Assembly: GCA_028622995.1 (NCBI GenBank)
Contig: JAJQJQ010000024.1
Coordinates: 2,604,001-2,668,000 of the forward strand
Length of the DNA stretch: 64,000 bases
Direction: 5' to 3'
Origin: Panagrolaimus kolymaensis
Lineage: Eukaryota; Nematoda; Chromadorea; Rhabditida; Panagrolaimidae
The notes beneath the pieces are model-generated. The model ran no database searches. It was not told the DNA's origin and saw only the letters and a list, made by a program, of their open reading frames with translations. A program made the translations under genes and the position numbers. The stretch's first letter is position 1. Each line of letters opens with the position of its first letter. Of the stretch, positions 1 to 15,600 are shown in pieces.

Positions 1-612
1 TAAGATATTAACTGAATTAATGAGTGTAATTTTGTCAAACAATTAAATTTTTTATATGTTGTTGGTAGGAATGGATTTTATGGAAATTATAGGAAACTGT
101 ACGTATTTGAGTTTGACGGTAAAGATAAAAAGAGAAAGTTATTTTTTTGGAAGTTAACCAAATATTTTAGCGGAGTATTTATTTTTTAAACTAAACTGCA
201 CGCTTCTCACATTTAATATTCCTAAATGTGACTTTTTTAAAATGTTTTTTTAATCTTACTTTACAAAATTTTATCAAAATCAATAATAACTTTTTTGTTT
301 AACGAATTTTTTTCTTGTATTTTTCATTAAAATCAATGTAAAACTGCAATGTTTGGAATAGTAGGGTCATTTAGAATTTTATAAATATCCAAAACTGTAG
401 AACCAAGTTTTTTTTTTATCTTTAATGCTAAACTGTGATTAATTGTTTTTTTGTGTAAAATTTATTCATTGAAAATTTTTAAAATTATTAATTTAACTGT
501 ATAGCGAATCATTTTTTGGTTGTGTTTGTTTGTTGTTAAAGCTAAAAGGGAAAGGGAAAAAACTGTATTAAATAAAATCAATAAAAATAAATAAACCAAC
601 CATGTGAGTTAC

Positions 613-3600
613 TTCGTTGAAGTTGTAAAAGACTGCTGGGACCCGATTCCCTCCTCGATCGAGCGGATAATAAATTTCTAAATTGATTTGAATATCCGCT
701 CACTTTTAATATATCACTGCTGACCTAAAAAATATCAGATAGTTATAAAACTGGACCAATGAAGGTTATTTTGCAATTTGGTTTTTTATTTTTTTATTTT
801 ATACCAAAAAATAGAATGTTTTTTAAAAAAAGATTTTAAACTGTAAGTTGAAGCGATTTTGTTTAATTAAAAAATATTTTTAAAAGAAAACAAAATTCTT
901 TGAAATGAAAAAATTATAAACTGCACCATATAAATGCTTATTTTGCCAATTTGGCTTTATTTTAACTGACCAAAATTAACATCGTTAAAAACAATAAACT
1001 GACCACCACTACCTGACCTGGTTGTGTATGATGCAATAAATAATTTAAAAAGAAACAAAAAACTGAATTAGCAATTTTAATGTTGTCAGAAAACATTCTT
1101 AAGAATGATTCTATTTTTGAATACAAAGAACATTTAAGATAATTTTTTTAAACTGGAAATGCACGAAAAATGTTTGACTTTTTTATGCCAGAAAAACTGG
1201 AATAGTAAGATTTCTTTGCTGCAAAATTTACAGTTAAATAAAGAAAAAATTTAAAAACTGTTAGCCATGAGGGAGTAGGATAGCCAAAAAAAGCAAAAAC
1301 AAAGTTAATTAGCATATTTAAATTTTACAATTTTTTTGTTTTGTTTTATGCAAAAATCTTTTTAAAAAATCATAAAACTGAAGACGAAACTGTACAGCGA
1401 TAATATCAAAAATTTTTCTAAATAACGACCCAAAATAAGTGCACCAAAATATTTAAATAATTAGATTTACTTTATAGAAAATGAAATAAAAAGCAACCGA
1501 GTTTATGCTTCATTTTTTCAAAAATAAAAAACTGAGTTCTCTTGTTTTAAAGATTTCAAAAAAAAATATTTATAAATTTAAAAACTGCGTTGAAAGAAAA
1601 TATTTGATTAACATATTTTTGATTTACTTTACAAAACAAAAATTTCTTACAATAAACATAGAATTTGCTCTTTCTCTTTGATGTCGATTTGGATCGTTTC
1701 CACCACCGCCAATTCCACTTATTCCAGGATATTGGGAATTATAATTATTACTACATTTTGGAATGGCTGATGATGGTCGTCGATGACTATTATGACCACC
1801 ACTGCCGCCATTACCACAGCACGGATAATGTTTGGGTGGTGCGGCGGCGGTTAGGGAACTTTGAGAATTTTGCATATTTCTGTAGAAAATGGAAGAAAAA
1901 AAAACTGTGTTAAAGTGTACTTATTTTTTAAATAAAAAAAAATATCGCGATGAAAATATTGAAAGGAAAAAAACTGATATATACATGATAAATTTGTTTT
2001 TGTCTAAATCGCCAACTAATAATTGAAAGAGCTTAAGAATTTTTTTTTGTTATTTACAAAAAGTACAATAATATCCATAAATTAAGAACAAACTGAATTA
2101 CGTTAATGAAGGTGGGAGGAATGCATTGAAGCTTAAAAACTGTAACAGTTTCATTTTTGCTTAAATTGTGATATCTCATTAAAAGACATTGTTTTAATAA
2201 TCTTGGAATAACTATAAGAAAGAAAGCGGTTACAAAAGAAATTATTATTACCAAAAAAATATGCTATCAAAAAACTGTCATCATCTTAGGTAAGTGGGAG
2301 GAGAGAAAAGAGAAATTTAAAAAACTGGAATACCTTTTTTTGGCAGTCCTGTAAAAAAAAATACGCCCAAAAAAGCAGCAAATAAAATATTAAGTTAAAA
2401 AAAATAAAACTGATACAATAATAAGCAATTATTTAAAAAAACTGAATTCATAATGAAACCTTTTGTTTTAATGGTCTAATAATAACTGCAAACAGGAAAA
2501 AGATTTAGGAAATTGTTTGTTATTAACGAAGAAATATATATTTGGGAAATTGGGAATTAAAAAAACTGTAGTTAAAAAGAGTAAATTGTGATTGTAAAAA
2601 CTGCAATATTTTTTGAAAAAATGCAGTAAAAAAAGTAAATAAAAAAACTGAGACAACGAACTAATATCGAATTTAATTTAAAAAAGTCTTGATTCCAAAG
2701 GTTTTATTTTTACAAATCAATGAAAACAACAAAATAAAAATAAAAATAGTTTTTAACAAATATAGATAAACTGGAGAAAAACAAGCTGTTTTTGTTGTTG
2801 GAATCATGCAAGCAGCTACCAACTCTTTTTTATTTTTATTTTAAACTGCAGCTTTTTTGGTATCAGAAAAAACTCAAAATTTAATTTACTTTGGAAAAAA
2901 AACAATGACTTTTTTTCATTGTTTTAAAATTACACAAAATAAATTTAACCCTTCCAAAAACAAAAGAAGAGGGAATCCAAAAAAAAAATAGTGTGACCAT
3001 TTCCTAATTAAAATAACATAGGCATAGAATAAAATAAAATAAAGTCAGTAAGAAGAAGCAAATGGAAAAAAGCAAGCAAGCGAGGGAGGGGTGAATGAAA
3101 ATTTAAGCAGCCAACCATCATTTTTTTGGTGATTAATTCGCGAACCTAATAAAACACTTTTTTTAAAAAGATTTAATTAAATTACGAAAAAACATTTTTT
3201 TAAACTGAAAAACATAATAAAAAAAATCATTCGGTGAAAGTTAAACTGTTACACATAAAAATCTTGGAAAAGTTTTATTTAAAAAGAAAATTATTTTTCG
3301 CGTCATAATTTTTTGTTTGTTTGGTCGCTGCTCTTTTTTCTTTTTTTTCTCAATTTTTTTTTATTTCCTGACTTTTAAAAAATAAAATTAAACTAAAAAA
3401 AAAAACAACATTCCCAAAAATAAAATAAAAGTCAATATTTTTTTTTTGGCACACGTTTACTCTTTTTTTTTGTTCATTGTTGTTTTTGGTGGTTGGTGGA
3501 AGGAAATAAGGATAGAAAAAGTTTATAAAAAAAAGCAGATGTAAATTTTTTTCTTTTGCCACTGTTTGTAAACGAAATTTTTTATTAGGGGGCGAAAAGG

Positions 3601-6600
3601 AAGGATCACGAATTTTTTTTTATAAACTGTAATATTGTGTTGAAAAAGGAAAATAAAAGAGGTCTAAAAGATTTAAAATGGCAAGTCACTGCTTGGATGG
3701 TGGCACCATATTAAAAAGTTGGAAATTTAAACTGACAGCACGATAAAGGCTTGGAAAACTGAGTAATATTTTAAAGAGATTAGTTCAAGTAAGCTACCAT
3801 AAAAAATTTAATGAATCTTGCTGCCTGCTCATTCTCAAACCTTAACATTTTTCTGGACAATAATAGTTTATAATATAATTTTAGAAAATAAAAAACTGCA
3901 CGGATGAATGAATAAACTTTAATATTATTAAACTGAGTTCTGAAATGGTATTGTATCTTTTTGAGATTTAAACTGTAAATGTTAAAAAAAGTGGTGGCTC
4001 ATCGTTTTTAAAATTGCAATGTCTTTTGCTAAGTAAAGAAGCCAAAGAAAATTTTAAAAGACAAAAAAAATATTTTCATAAATATAAAGTTTTTAAACTG
4101 CAATCCGCAATCAGATCATCAAATTTTTTTACTCACTAATTCCCATAATTTTTCAGTCCTTAATATTAAAGCAACAAAAAAAAATTTTAACAAAACATAA
4201 AAATTAAAAAACCAAAAATTTTAAATTTTTATTGCAAAACTAATAAATTCTACACCTCATGTCATAAATTTTTGGCGTGAAAAAAATAAAATAAATTCAT
4301 GACTTCATCATAAATGCAAGCGCGTTCATCATTCAAATCTGCTAATAAGTTTATGCAACAACAAAAAAACTGGAGAGATGTCGTTGTTGATATTAAACAC
4401 GTGAAAAAAAAACAGAGTAAGGGGAAAAAAAGTTTGTCGAAATTTAAAAAATAAAATGTTTAGGAAAGATAAAAAAAACTGCGGAGAAGAGAAATTTGGA
4501 TTTTGAAGATAATTTTTTTTACAAATATTAACAAAAACTGATAAAATAATATCAGGAAATGTGAACAGAAAAATTTAGATAGAAAGTTTAGTTGAAAATA
4601 AAACTGCGCAATCCTTTTTTTTCTCGTCGTTAACCTTATTAATTTTTTGTTAAACTTTTTAAGCGATAAAAATTAAATTTATTTTTTAAATAAAAAAACT
4701 GAAACTTCCTTTAATAGTCTGATTTAAAAGAAGAAGAAAAAAATTAATGCTTTAAATCATGTAAAACGAATGTTTCAAAAAAATAAGCAATAAAACTGTG
4801 GATTTGCTAACTGCTTTGGATTTATGCTGCTTTCATGTCGTTGAAAAATATATTTAAAAAAAACTGGTACAGGGGTTCGGATGCATCCTTTAAAATATTT
4901 TAAAAATATGGAAAAAAATATAAAACTGCATAGTTCTACGTCGCTTGAAAATCAGACTATGAGAAGATTTTTTTAAACTGGCTTAGAAAATTTTTTAACA
5001 TCGGAAACTTTTCTTTTTAGACTGTTCTTCTGAGAAAATTGCCGTGTTTACTGTCGCAAAATTAAAACAGTGATATTATTCCAAATATTGTATTTTAAGC
5101 TTTAAAAAATCTATTTATTTTTGTAATTAAATAACTCGGGGCCATTTTCGACGATGTATTAAAAGAAAAAATTTTACGCTTATAATTTAGGCAATGAGAA
5201 GAAGAAACGATTTAGAAAAAAATAAATATAAAACTGTTCTGATGGGTGACACAAGATCGATGAAAAATTAATAAAATTTTAAAAAAACTGGCATTCGATT
5301 TGTTTTTGTATTTTAAAACTTAAAGGTTATAATAAAAAATTGTGATAAAAATAAAACAAGATAAAAACTGTATATTCTATTTGATTTTTGCAATTTCTAG
5401 TCGCTTGAATATTTAAAAAACTGATTTTGAGTATGCCTTAGGCATTGATTGTCAATATTTGGCTTCAAACTATGACTTGAAGAAAAAAAACTGAGGTCTT
5501 CCGTGACGAACGGATTTAAACCAAAAATATGAAAATAATTTAAAAAAGGCCGGTTTTTAAAGTTATAACTGTTGCCTTTAAATAGCTTTTTTTAAAATTC
5601 AAGAAAAAACCCACGAAAAAAGTTTTTTTATCCAAACAAAAAACTGTTTTTGTTTTGAAAGAGAAGAATGGAAAATAAAAAGGATGGGAAAAGAACAACG
5701 AAAAAAATGAAGACACCTTAGGGAGCAATTTGGGAGGAAAGAGTTAAAATAAAAAAGCATGCAAAAAAAAGTGTTCATTGAAAAATGATGAGGACGAGAA
5801 AGAGAGTTAAAAAAATAATTGATGAAGTCAGGAATAAATATATGTAGTAATTAACTGAGTAAATAAAGGGTGGGGATAAAAAAAAGCTAAATTATTTTAA
5901 ATTTAAAAAAACTGAGTAGTTTGGAACGTATTTTTGAATTTTACAAAATTTTGGGCAGAAAAAATGTTCATAAAAACTGCAAACGATCATGTTGTTCCAA
6001 AAAATCAAATAAATCCGAAATAAAAACTGACAAGAGCTATTTGTGTAATATTCAAAAATCATAGATATTTTTAACGAAAATTTTTGTCATTAAAAAAATT
6101 TCCTTTTTTTTTCTACTTTGGAAACATTTTTTTAAATATATCAAAATATTTTTAATTTAACTGAGCTTTATTAACAATATTTTTGTGTTGTTACTGAGTA
6201 TTAAACTTTAATATTTTTATTAAATTTTTAGCTGGAAATTTTTTTATTCCAAATTATATTATTATCACTGATTCAACTATCTCAAAATGACTCAAATTTC
6301 TCAAAAAATAAAAAACTGCAAAAAATTTACGAACTTTGATAAAAACAATTCACTTTCTGTAAAAAATAAAATCAAAATGAATGAGAAAATAATAAAAAAA
6401 ACTGTGTAAGTGACTTCTCGAAAATAATAATAAAAAATTTCAGAGAAGTTTAAAGTAAAACTGGAGCAGTTGGTGTGCGGAGAAAAAATGGTAACAGTTT
6501 TTTTTATTAGAACTGAATTCTAGATCTTCAAGATTTAAAAAAAACTTTGTAAAAGCACAAAAAATAAATAAATAACTGTTCTTGAGGTTCTTAGCGCTCT

Positions 6601-9600
6601 AGAAAATCCCATTAATGCATAAGTTACAGAATGCTTTTCTCATTTTATATTAACCTATTCTCTCTTCGATGGCTTCGAAAAGCTAGAGTAAACTAATTTT
6701 AAAAAAATAATAAAAAATGGGTGCCCATTTTAGGCGCTAACAGAAGAAAAAAAACTAATAAAAAAAACTGAACGAATCAAAAATCAACAAAATCCAAAAT
6801 AAAAAAAAAACAATAGAGCCTTGTTTTTTTTTTGTTGGAGGGTAATAAAAAAAACTAATGAAAATCTTTTTAAAAAAGGTTGTAAAGTAGCATTTAAAAA
6901 AATTCCAAACAACAACCAAAAAAATAAATAAATAAAATGAATCTCATTTACAAAGATAGATGAGGTGCCTTGCATTTTTTTTCTTCTCCTCTGTGTCTAT
7001 CTCTCTCTCATTTTTCTCGTGGTTTATATTTACACAAGTGCCTTAAGGGCATTTCTTTCGTTATATTTTTTTATTTCTTTTTTGGTTACTTTTTTTTATA
7101 TATAAAACGTTAAATAAAAAATGGTGGCATTTAATGCAACAACAAAATAAAATAGGATAATGAGGAAAAAAATTTTTGGTAGAGGAATGACAAAGAAAAA
7201 ATGAAATAAATTTAAAATAGTGAGGGAGGATGGAAAAAAGGACACGAAAAAAAGTAAAGTGTAAATTGGAGTTGTTGAGAAAGAAAAAGAAAAATAGTGG
7301 CGCCGCCATTAGAGAGGGAGAGTGAATGAAGGAGACTTGATAAAAGTGAAGAAAGAGATAACTGGAGAAAGGCATCCATATATTTCTATTGTCAAAAACT
7401 GTTGGGAATCAGGATTTGGAAAATTACTAAAAAAAGAAAAGAAGGAGAATTTTATCTTTGCGACTAATGTTTAGAGAAAGAAATTCCATGAGATAAATTT
7501 TATATTATTTAATAACTGTGATCAGGCATAATAACTAACCAAAAATTAATACCTTGTAATCATGAAAAAAGACGCGAATATTTTGGATAAATTATAACTG
7601 ATTGAAAAAGGATAATTTTATTTTTTATCTTCGATGCCAAAACCAAAGACAAATTTTTATTTACTATTTATTAAAAATTAAAATAAACTGTGCGGTGTTT
7701 TTAATCCTTTTTCTTTTGCTAAATTTTTTTCTAAACTGGATAACGGGATAACTTCTGGAAGAAAGTTCTCGATAACTAAGACTTTTCATTAAAACAATTT
7801 TTTTAATAAAAAACTGATCAAAATCGAATAAAATCTCAAAAGAAAAACTGTGAACGAATAAAATAAATAGAAAACATTTTTTTATTTTTAAAAGATATAA
7901 ACTGACTCAAAAAATTTTTTTCATAATTAAATGCAAATATTGAAGCTATCAATAAAAACTGTTGTTCGGCGTGGTCTAATGATTTTTACCAAAAAAATTC
8001 GAAAACTTAAAACTGTGTAGTTTGAAAATTTGGTTATTCATCAATAAAAATTCAAGAACAATTTAATAATAATTCTTAGGATTTTATAACTGATATAGAA
8101 TAAGGTTAGCGGAAGCTCAATGTTTAATATAATTTTTTAACTGTGATGTTGTGCGTCTTTTTATTGTCAACAAGGAAATCAATATAATAATTTTTATATA
8201 TAAAAAACTGAAGATTGACATTATCGAAGGTTCAAAACAAAAAACATTCACAAGAAAAACATTTCGGGTTTGACTCAAATTTTTTAAAAATTTTAATTTC
8301 ATTTTAACTAAACAAACAAAAAAAAACTGCTATTTTGGATAAAATTGGATATGTAGTTTTGTCATTTAGACTTCAACAACGTCATCCTTTTTTTTTAAAT
8401 ATCAGGAAATTATTGGTAATTTTTTTAAAAATAATAACAAACTGTCGGTGAATTGGGTGGTTTTTTATATCTCGTTTTTATTTATATTTTACTTTTAAAT
8501 TTTACTGATGTTTTAAATATCCAAAAAATGCTGTTGCATTGTTTTCATTTTTAGAAATTTCTTTATTTTATTTTTTGAAAAATTGTCTTTTTCTAAGATA
8601 AAGGAGCTATTAGGATACTAAACTACCTCCGATTGATTGTTCAATATAAAGAAAAATCACAGCATATTTTTTTTGTATGGAATTAAATATTATTTAAACT
8701 GCAAATCACAGTTAATAAATGGTATAACAAACAAAAATATATAAAGTTTTTAAAAATTAATTTCAATCAAAAATAAACTGAAAGAAATTTTATATGAACG
8801 AATTTTTTTTATATAACTGTGTTTATTTTACATTGATATCAACGAAAAAAAGACCAGTCTTTTTTTTTTATGCAAAATATGTAATTGTGCAATATAGAAA
8901 ATAAAGTTTAAAAAATGAAACTGTAGAAATTCCAGATAAGCGGCAAAATTAGGAAAATGTGCCCAAAGTCATAAGAATTAATTGTAGAGAGAACATAAAA
9001 AAAATACGGCGATCTTAACTTCTAACAAATATTTAGATAAAAAACTGGGGCCGTAGTATTCAATGGAACCATAAATTTTCGTTTTTTTAAATTACAAAAG
9101 TGGGGCTTTTCGAGGGAAAAAAACTGATAAATCTTGAAACCAATGGTATTCGCAAAAAAAATCTTAAAGATTTTTTATTTTTAAAAACTGATTACATTAA
9201 AAAAAATCGGAAAAAAGTGGGTTTACACATTTTTATTATTATTATTAAAATGAATACGTGATTGCAGGGTAAAAAGTAAAATAAATATATGAACGTAAAC
9301 AAATGAAATTAGATCCAATTTTTTTACATTTCGTTTTTCTTCTTTTCTTCCAAGAAAATGCATTTATTTTAAACTTAAAAAAACTGGAAACTGATTATTT
9401 AATTGTTCTTTTAACAATTTTTTTCGCGAATATAAATTAACTGAAACTGCGCAAAGAAAAATTTAAATCTTTAATAATTAATCCTTTGCAACAAGGAAAT
9501 CAATTTTTTTTTCTTTAATTTTTTATAAAATTTTTTAATTTTTTAAACTGTGTCTGACTTAATTAAATGTAAATAAAACTTACTTGAGCGATGGGATTAT

Positions 9601-12600
9601 TAAATGATCGCAAGCTTATTGCATCATTAATATGATTTGGTGGATGATGAATTCCTCCGCCTATGGGTTGTGGAGACCAATCACAACTTTTATTATATCT
9701 TTGTTCCAAATATCCTGATGCACTACTAAAACTGAAAGGTTTGTTTTAGTAACTGTAAAATAAAATTTTTTAATTTTATAAAGTTTTTTAACTGGATAAT
9801 TTCTAACTAGGGAGGGGTTTGTGGGATTTTTGTTGTGAAATATAAAACTGTTAACCATATTTTAATAGGTGAAAAAACTGAAACGAGTGAAAAAATTTCA
9901 TTTTTTTCTTATTTCAAGAATTTTTTTCATCGAAACTTTATTAAACTGCATATATTCGAGATTGGGCCATGTCAGACTTTTAGTATTTTGTATTTTCGTG
10001 GCAAATATAAATAATACTTTATTAATATTATTTTTTTATTAAAACTGTAGACCTTGTTTTTAGGTACTCAAAAATGGCATTGTAGGGAATATAAAAAATA
10101 AAAATAATTTAACTGTCTTTCTTTAAAACAGCAAATCAAAACTGTATTGTTTGTACGAAAAATGGAAAAAGGTTAAAAACTGCATTAATTGAAGTAAAGT
10201 TTAATAAAAAAAATTCAAAAAGTAACTCTTGAGTTTGGTTACAATTTTCAAAACAGCGTAAAAATCAAAAACGAATTTCAAAAAAAGATCCGCATTTGGG
10301 CTTGCCACAAAACTGATAAGTTTATTTCAAACATTTAAATAAAAATAGATTTAACTTTTTAACTGTATTTCTTAATTAAATTCTTGGAAAATAAACAGTG
10401 TACGAAAAAAAGAATCAGACAAAAAATAAAAACAAAACCTTGGCCTTGGTGATGATGAAGAAATGGTTGCTGCTTTACTAATAGTTCGACCATCTGGACC
10501 TTGAGCCACCATCACTCTTTTGAATGTTTTTTTTTCTGCGATCAAAAGTTTTTTGTTTGCAAGAAAATAAAATAAATAAAATAAATGTCAAAATGTAAAA
10601 CCAAAAACTAAAGATTTTTAGTTTAATAAAATTAATCAAAAAAAAAAATAAAACAATATTTTTATATGGCAGATAAATAAAAAATGAGACGCAAATCATA
10701 AATTTAAAAAAAAACGGTGAAAAAATAGAGAAAAAAAGGGTGGAAATTGATCGAAAAAAGGTTTAAGGCTAATACATTAATTATTTTATTTCAAAGGGAT
10801 CAAAAAAACTGAACATGAAGTCCTCCCGAGTATATAATAATAAAATGAACAAAGAGTTTGATTTTCCACAAAACATTTTAAGATATTTTTTAATTTTTAA
10901 AAATAATGAAAAAACTGTTCTTGAGTTTTGCTGAAGCAAGAAAAAAAATTATTTTTAAAACTGTTAACGAAGATTTGATTTTAAAAAAATTAAAAACTGA
11001 CATTATGAAGAAAAAATTATTAACAAACAAAAAACTGGGAGATAGGATGATAGCTTGAAAATCAGCCCAAAAAAAATTTTAAATTAAAAAAAACTGGATC
11101 CTCCTCGACAAACTAGAGGTAAATAATAAATTTCATTAAAACTGATCTTCTTCGCACAGATTTTTTTGTCAAAGCAAAAAGAATCAATTCAACTCATTTT
11201 TAACTCTCTTTTTTTCTTTTATAAATTATAATACTTAAAACTGATTAAAAAGAAAATGAAAAAAATTTTCAAAGTAAAAAAAATAACAACAGGTGAATGA
11301 GAAACACAAACAATTTCAATAAATTTTAGCTTTTTTTTTTAAATTAAATGGACTCATAAATTAAATGAAATAAAAAGTCTTTTGGTGGTATTAAACTGAG
11401 CTGGGGTTTAAATTTGGGTAGGAAGGAAATATCTTAAGAAAATTAATTTTATTATTTTATTTTCAAAAAAACTGGTATTCTTTTGTACCATTAAACTTTA
11501 ATTTTCAAAAAAAAACTGTTCCAGAAAGTTCTTCTAATCACTTTGTTGCAAAACAAAAAAATTAAAGCTTATAAATATCCTATCTACTAAAGATATACAA
11601 AGTAAAATCAAAACTGCATTTTATTTAGAAAACAGAGGTCTTTTTAACTGTGCATTGATTGAAACACGAAAGTAATAGCTTTTTTCTAAATATTAATCAA
11701 TAATGAAACAAATTTAAAAAAAAATGTGAAGCACTTTTTCAAATATTTAAAGATTGGATAAGTAAATTTTAAAACTGTGGATCAAGTACATTCCAATATT
11801 TTTTTCATTAAACAAAAAGCAAGAATTTGAATAAAATAATTAAGGCAGAGGCAAGAAAATGATTGTTGACCACGTGGCGAAATTTTTGAAGACAAAATCT
11901 TTAAAAAAAATTCGAGAAATTCGAACATAAAAAAATGGTAAAAAAACTGTGTTCCCTAAATCACTAATTTTTTCCAATTGATAGTTACTTATAAAAAGAC
12001 AAAAAATACACTTTGGAAAAAACAAACAAATACGAAGACAATATGACATCATGTTCCATTACTTTTCTTTTTTTTCTTCTTCTTAACACCTATAAATCAA
12101 ACCCAAAATAACGGATAAAAAAAGGCAATTTAATAAATTAATATTTTATATTTACATAAGAAAGTAAAAACTGAATGAAAAAAAAATAAAATAAAAACAG
12201 GTGGATTTTTGGATTTATAAATAGAAACAACATCAGCCATAAAAAAAAATAATAAGAAAAATGACAAATGCAATATTTAAAAGTTAAGAAAACTGGAGCA
12301 ATAAAATTACGAGGAGATAAGAAAAAAACTGCATAAGAAAAGATAATGTTTTTTTAAAAGAAAAAAATACAATGAAATTATTTAGAAAAAAAGAAAGAAA
12401 GAAAAATAAATTAGAACAAGGTCTAATGAGCCTGAGAAAAAAAAAATATGTAAAACCCCAAGGTTGCTTATAGCAACAGAAAAATAATTATTGTTATATG
12501 TAATAATAACTTTTTTGTTGTTGGTAAAATATAAAATATATAGAAGAAAAAATTTTTTGTCTGTCTCATAACAAAAAAAAAGATAAGTTCAATGAGTGGA

Positions 12601-15600
12601 AATAAAAAAATGGAGAGAAAACAAAAGATAGGGAAAATACTAAAACTGGCAAGAAAAAAATGTGGGAATCAATGTTTTCAAAAAATAAAATTACTTTTTG
12701 TGATAAAACTGCCAACCACATTAAAGGAACGCGTTTAAAGACATTTATAAAAACTGTTGAAAGCCAACAGGATGTTGATAAAACTGGGCAAACAAGAGGG
12801 CATTGGAAAACTTAACTCTAATTAAGTACCAAAGTCTAGGATAAAAAAAAGGGTGTTTTAAACTGTTTATGATTTTCTATTATTCAAATTTTTTTCTCTG
12901 TTTTTAAAAGTTAAAAAAAATCATTTTTTAAAATAATAATTTGATTGTTATAAAACTGACCAGGAAGATAGGGGTAGGGCTTTAAAGGCGTTTATCAAAA
13001 CTGTTCAAAATTTAAAATGATTTGGTAAAAAACTGGTGGTTTCGATTAAAATATTTGTTTAATTTTTTTGTTTAGTTATTAAAATTTCTTGTAAATGCTG
13101 GGAAAAAAATAAATATTCGAATTTTTCAATAATGTTTTTGTGATAAAAACAAAACTGTGTGGTATGAAGAATAAGTGTAAAATTTGAATGAAATTTGAAT
13201 GTACGAATGTTTTTAAAAATAAAAATGTTTTAAAACTGATTTCAAATAGTTCGAAATGTTTACTCTAAATTTTTAATATCATAGATTATTAGTTACTTAA
13301 ATTAAAAATATGAATCAATGTTTTTGTAAAAAATAAAATTTTTTGTTGATAAAACTGGTGCGGCTTTCTTCTGTGAGCCAATTTGAAGGAACTTATGAAA
13401 AAAAGACGTTGGTAAAAAACACACTGAGCATGGATGGTCAAATTTTCTTATGTGAAGTTTAACTGTAGGAAATAAATGAAAAGGTGTTTTTTTTCTTCTT
13501 CTAAAGGTTTTGGGATAAAAAACTGCATTATTTCAGAAAAAGTTTAATGGAAATTGAATACCTACGTCTTAATTAAAAAAGGGGTCTTTAAACTGGATTT
13601 CATTAATCATGTTTTTGCAATTTATATTCAAACTTTTTCCAATAACTCAAAATAAAACAAAATGCTGAAGAAATTAGAATAGGTGTTTTTTAAATAATAA
13701 AATTTTTGTAATAAAACTGCGCTGGGTGAAGTTTACAGGCTTTTGTCAAACAAACATCGAAAGGAAAAAAATGCAATGGTAAAACTGTTCTAGGATAAAC
13801 TAATGGAAAGGCGAAGAAAAAAAATCAGTTCTTTTTTTTCATCTAGAGTTTTGTTTGATAAAAACTGTTCAATTTAGAGGTCTACGGAAAACTTTAAAAG
13901 TAAATAAATACTAAAATCAAGAATGAAAAAAAAATTTAAAACTGTTGAATAATTAGCAATTAGGAGTTATTTTATTTTTTTGTATTATCCAAAAGTTCAA
14001 AAATGCTGGGAATCATCGACGCATTCAATTTTTTTTTTGTTGGCAAAACTGTGATAAATAATGTATGAAGGTTTTTTTCTAAATATTCGAAATACAAAGT
14101 TCATCAGATAACAGATACAAAATTTATGTTTGATTAAATAATTAAAAATTGTGGAGATCTCTTTTCCGAAGTAAATTAACAAAAAGGAAAAAAAAGAATA
14201 TTTAAGGCCACCGAGGCAAAATAAAAAGAACAATAAAAGCCTGAAAAAAACTGCGTTTTCAAATAAAAGGCTTTAATTTTTTGTTCATCTTTGTTATCCT
14301 ACAAAAATTATACATGTTATGACATTTTTCGTCCATCAAAAAATGCCATAGCGAAAAGTAAATAATAAAAAAAGGGAAAAGAAATATGAGTAGCAAAAAA
14401 TAAAGGTCGGTAGGTTGATGGTGGTGGTATAAATATGAAGAGCAACAAAAAAAATTATGTTCAAAATAAATAAATAATGTTTTTGCAAAAATAACTGTTT
14501 TTTATAAAGAATACCCATAATAAATAACATTGGAGAAAACAAAAAGAAAGACATCGATTGAAAGTGGGTTTTTTTGAAAATGAATAAAAAACATTTGAAT
14601 TGCGGTAACGAAAAATTAATACCGAAATAGACGAATAAATATTAAAAACTGAAGTGAGTTAATAGGATGAGAAGTTTTTAAAAAGTTAAATTTGTTTTTC
14701 TATGCAAATTTTATAGAAATTAAAAACTGTAATCAGTTTTTTGAGAAGAACTAAACTGTCAGTAATGGAAAGCGGATATTTTTTTTAAACTGTACAATTT
14801 CCAGAGCGCTGGATTTTATTCTGGCCAAAATAAAAAATCTTTTGTGTTTTAAAATTACTCTAATTTTAGTTTTTTTTGCAAAAAAATTTACTTAAGAGAG
14901 GTTCTACGAGCTGATTCAAATCGGGCGGTCCATTTTTTTTAAAAAAATTTTTCTATTTTACTTTTCCGGTAATTTAGGAGGAATAAAAATTATTGGTGTC
15001 AAGATTTTTCTCAAAAAATAAGCAGATATGCAAATTGTCATCTATCTTAGTTTAAAGCATGAATTTAATTCAATAATTCGGCTAAATTCACCCATGAAGC
15101 ATAATATTTTGATTTTTATCCAATATTAGGTAATCGAATATGGGCTTTCGAATGGTGTATACCATATATTTAGATAACATATAAAAATGAGGTGAAATTT
15201 GCATTTCAAAATTTTAAAAATCTTAAAAATGATGCCATTTTGGAATGGTTTTCCGGGATTCGCGGAGAAAAAAACCATATAATCCTCAGAATCTCCTCTT
15301 TATTTTCCAAAAAAAATTTAAAAAAAACAAGGTCCACCTAAGGAAATCCATAGCAAAACCTGCGCGCGACCACAATTTTTAGTGGGGAAATCCATTTCTT
15401 TTGTTTTTTTCTTCTTCGAAAACAATTGAACATAATGCCAAAAACCAAAGAGAGAAAGTGAAAAACCATTTTCCCCACTAAAAATTGTGGTCGCGCGCAG
15501 GTTTTGCTATGGATTTCCTTAGGTGGACCTTGTTTTTTTTAAATTTTTTTTGGAAAATAAAGAGGAGATTCTGAGGATTATATGGTTTTTTTCTCCGCGA

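Noticed and set aside
7061..7375. 104-codon minus-strand ORF rich in Phe and Ser
   Set aside because: Encoded by A-rich intronic DNA; Phe/Lys-rich translations of poly-A/poly-T are expected by chance throughout this window.
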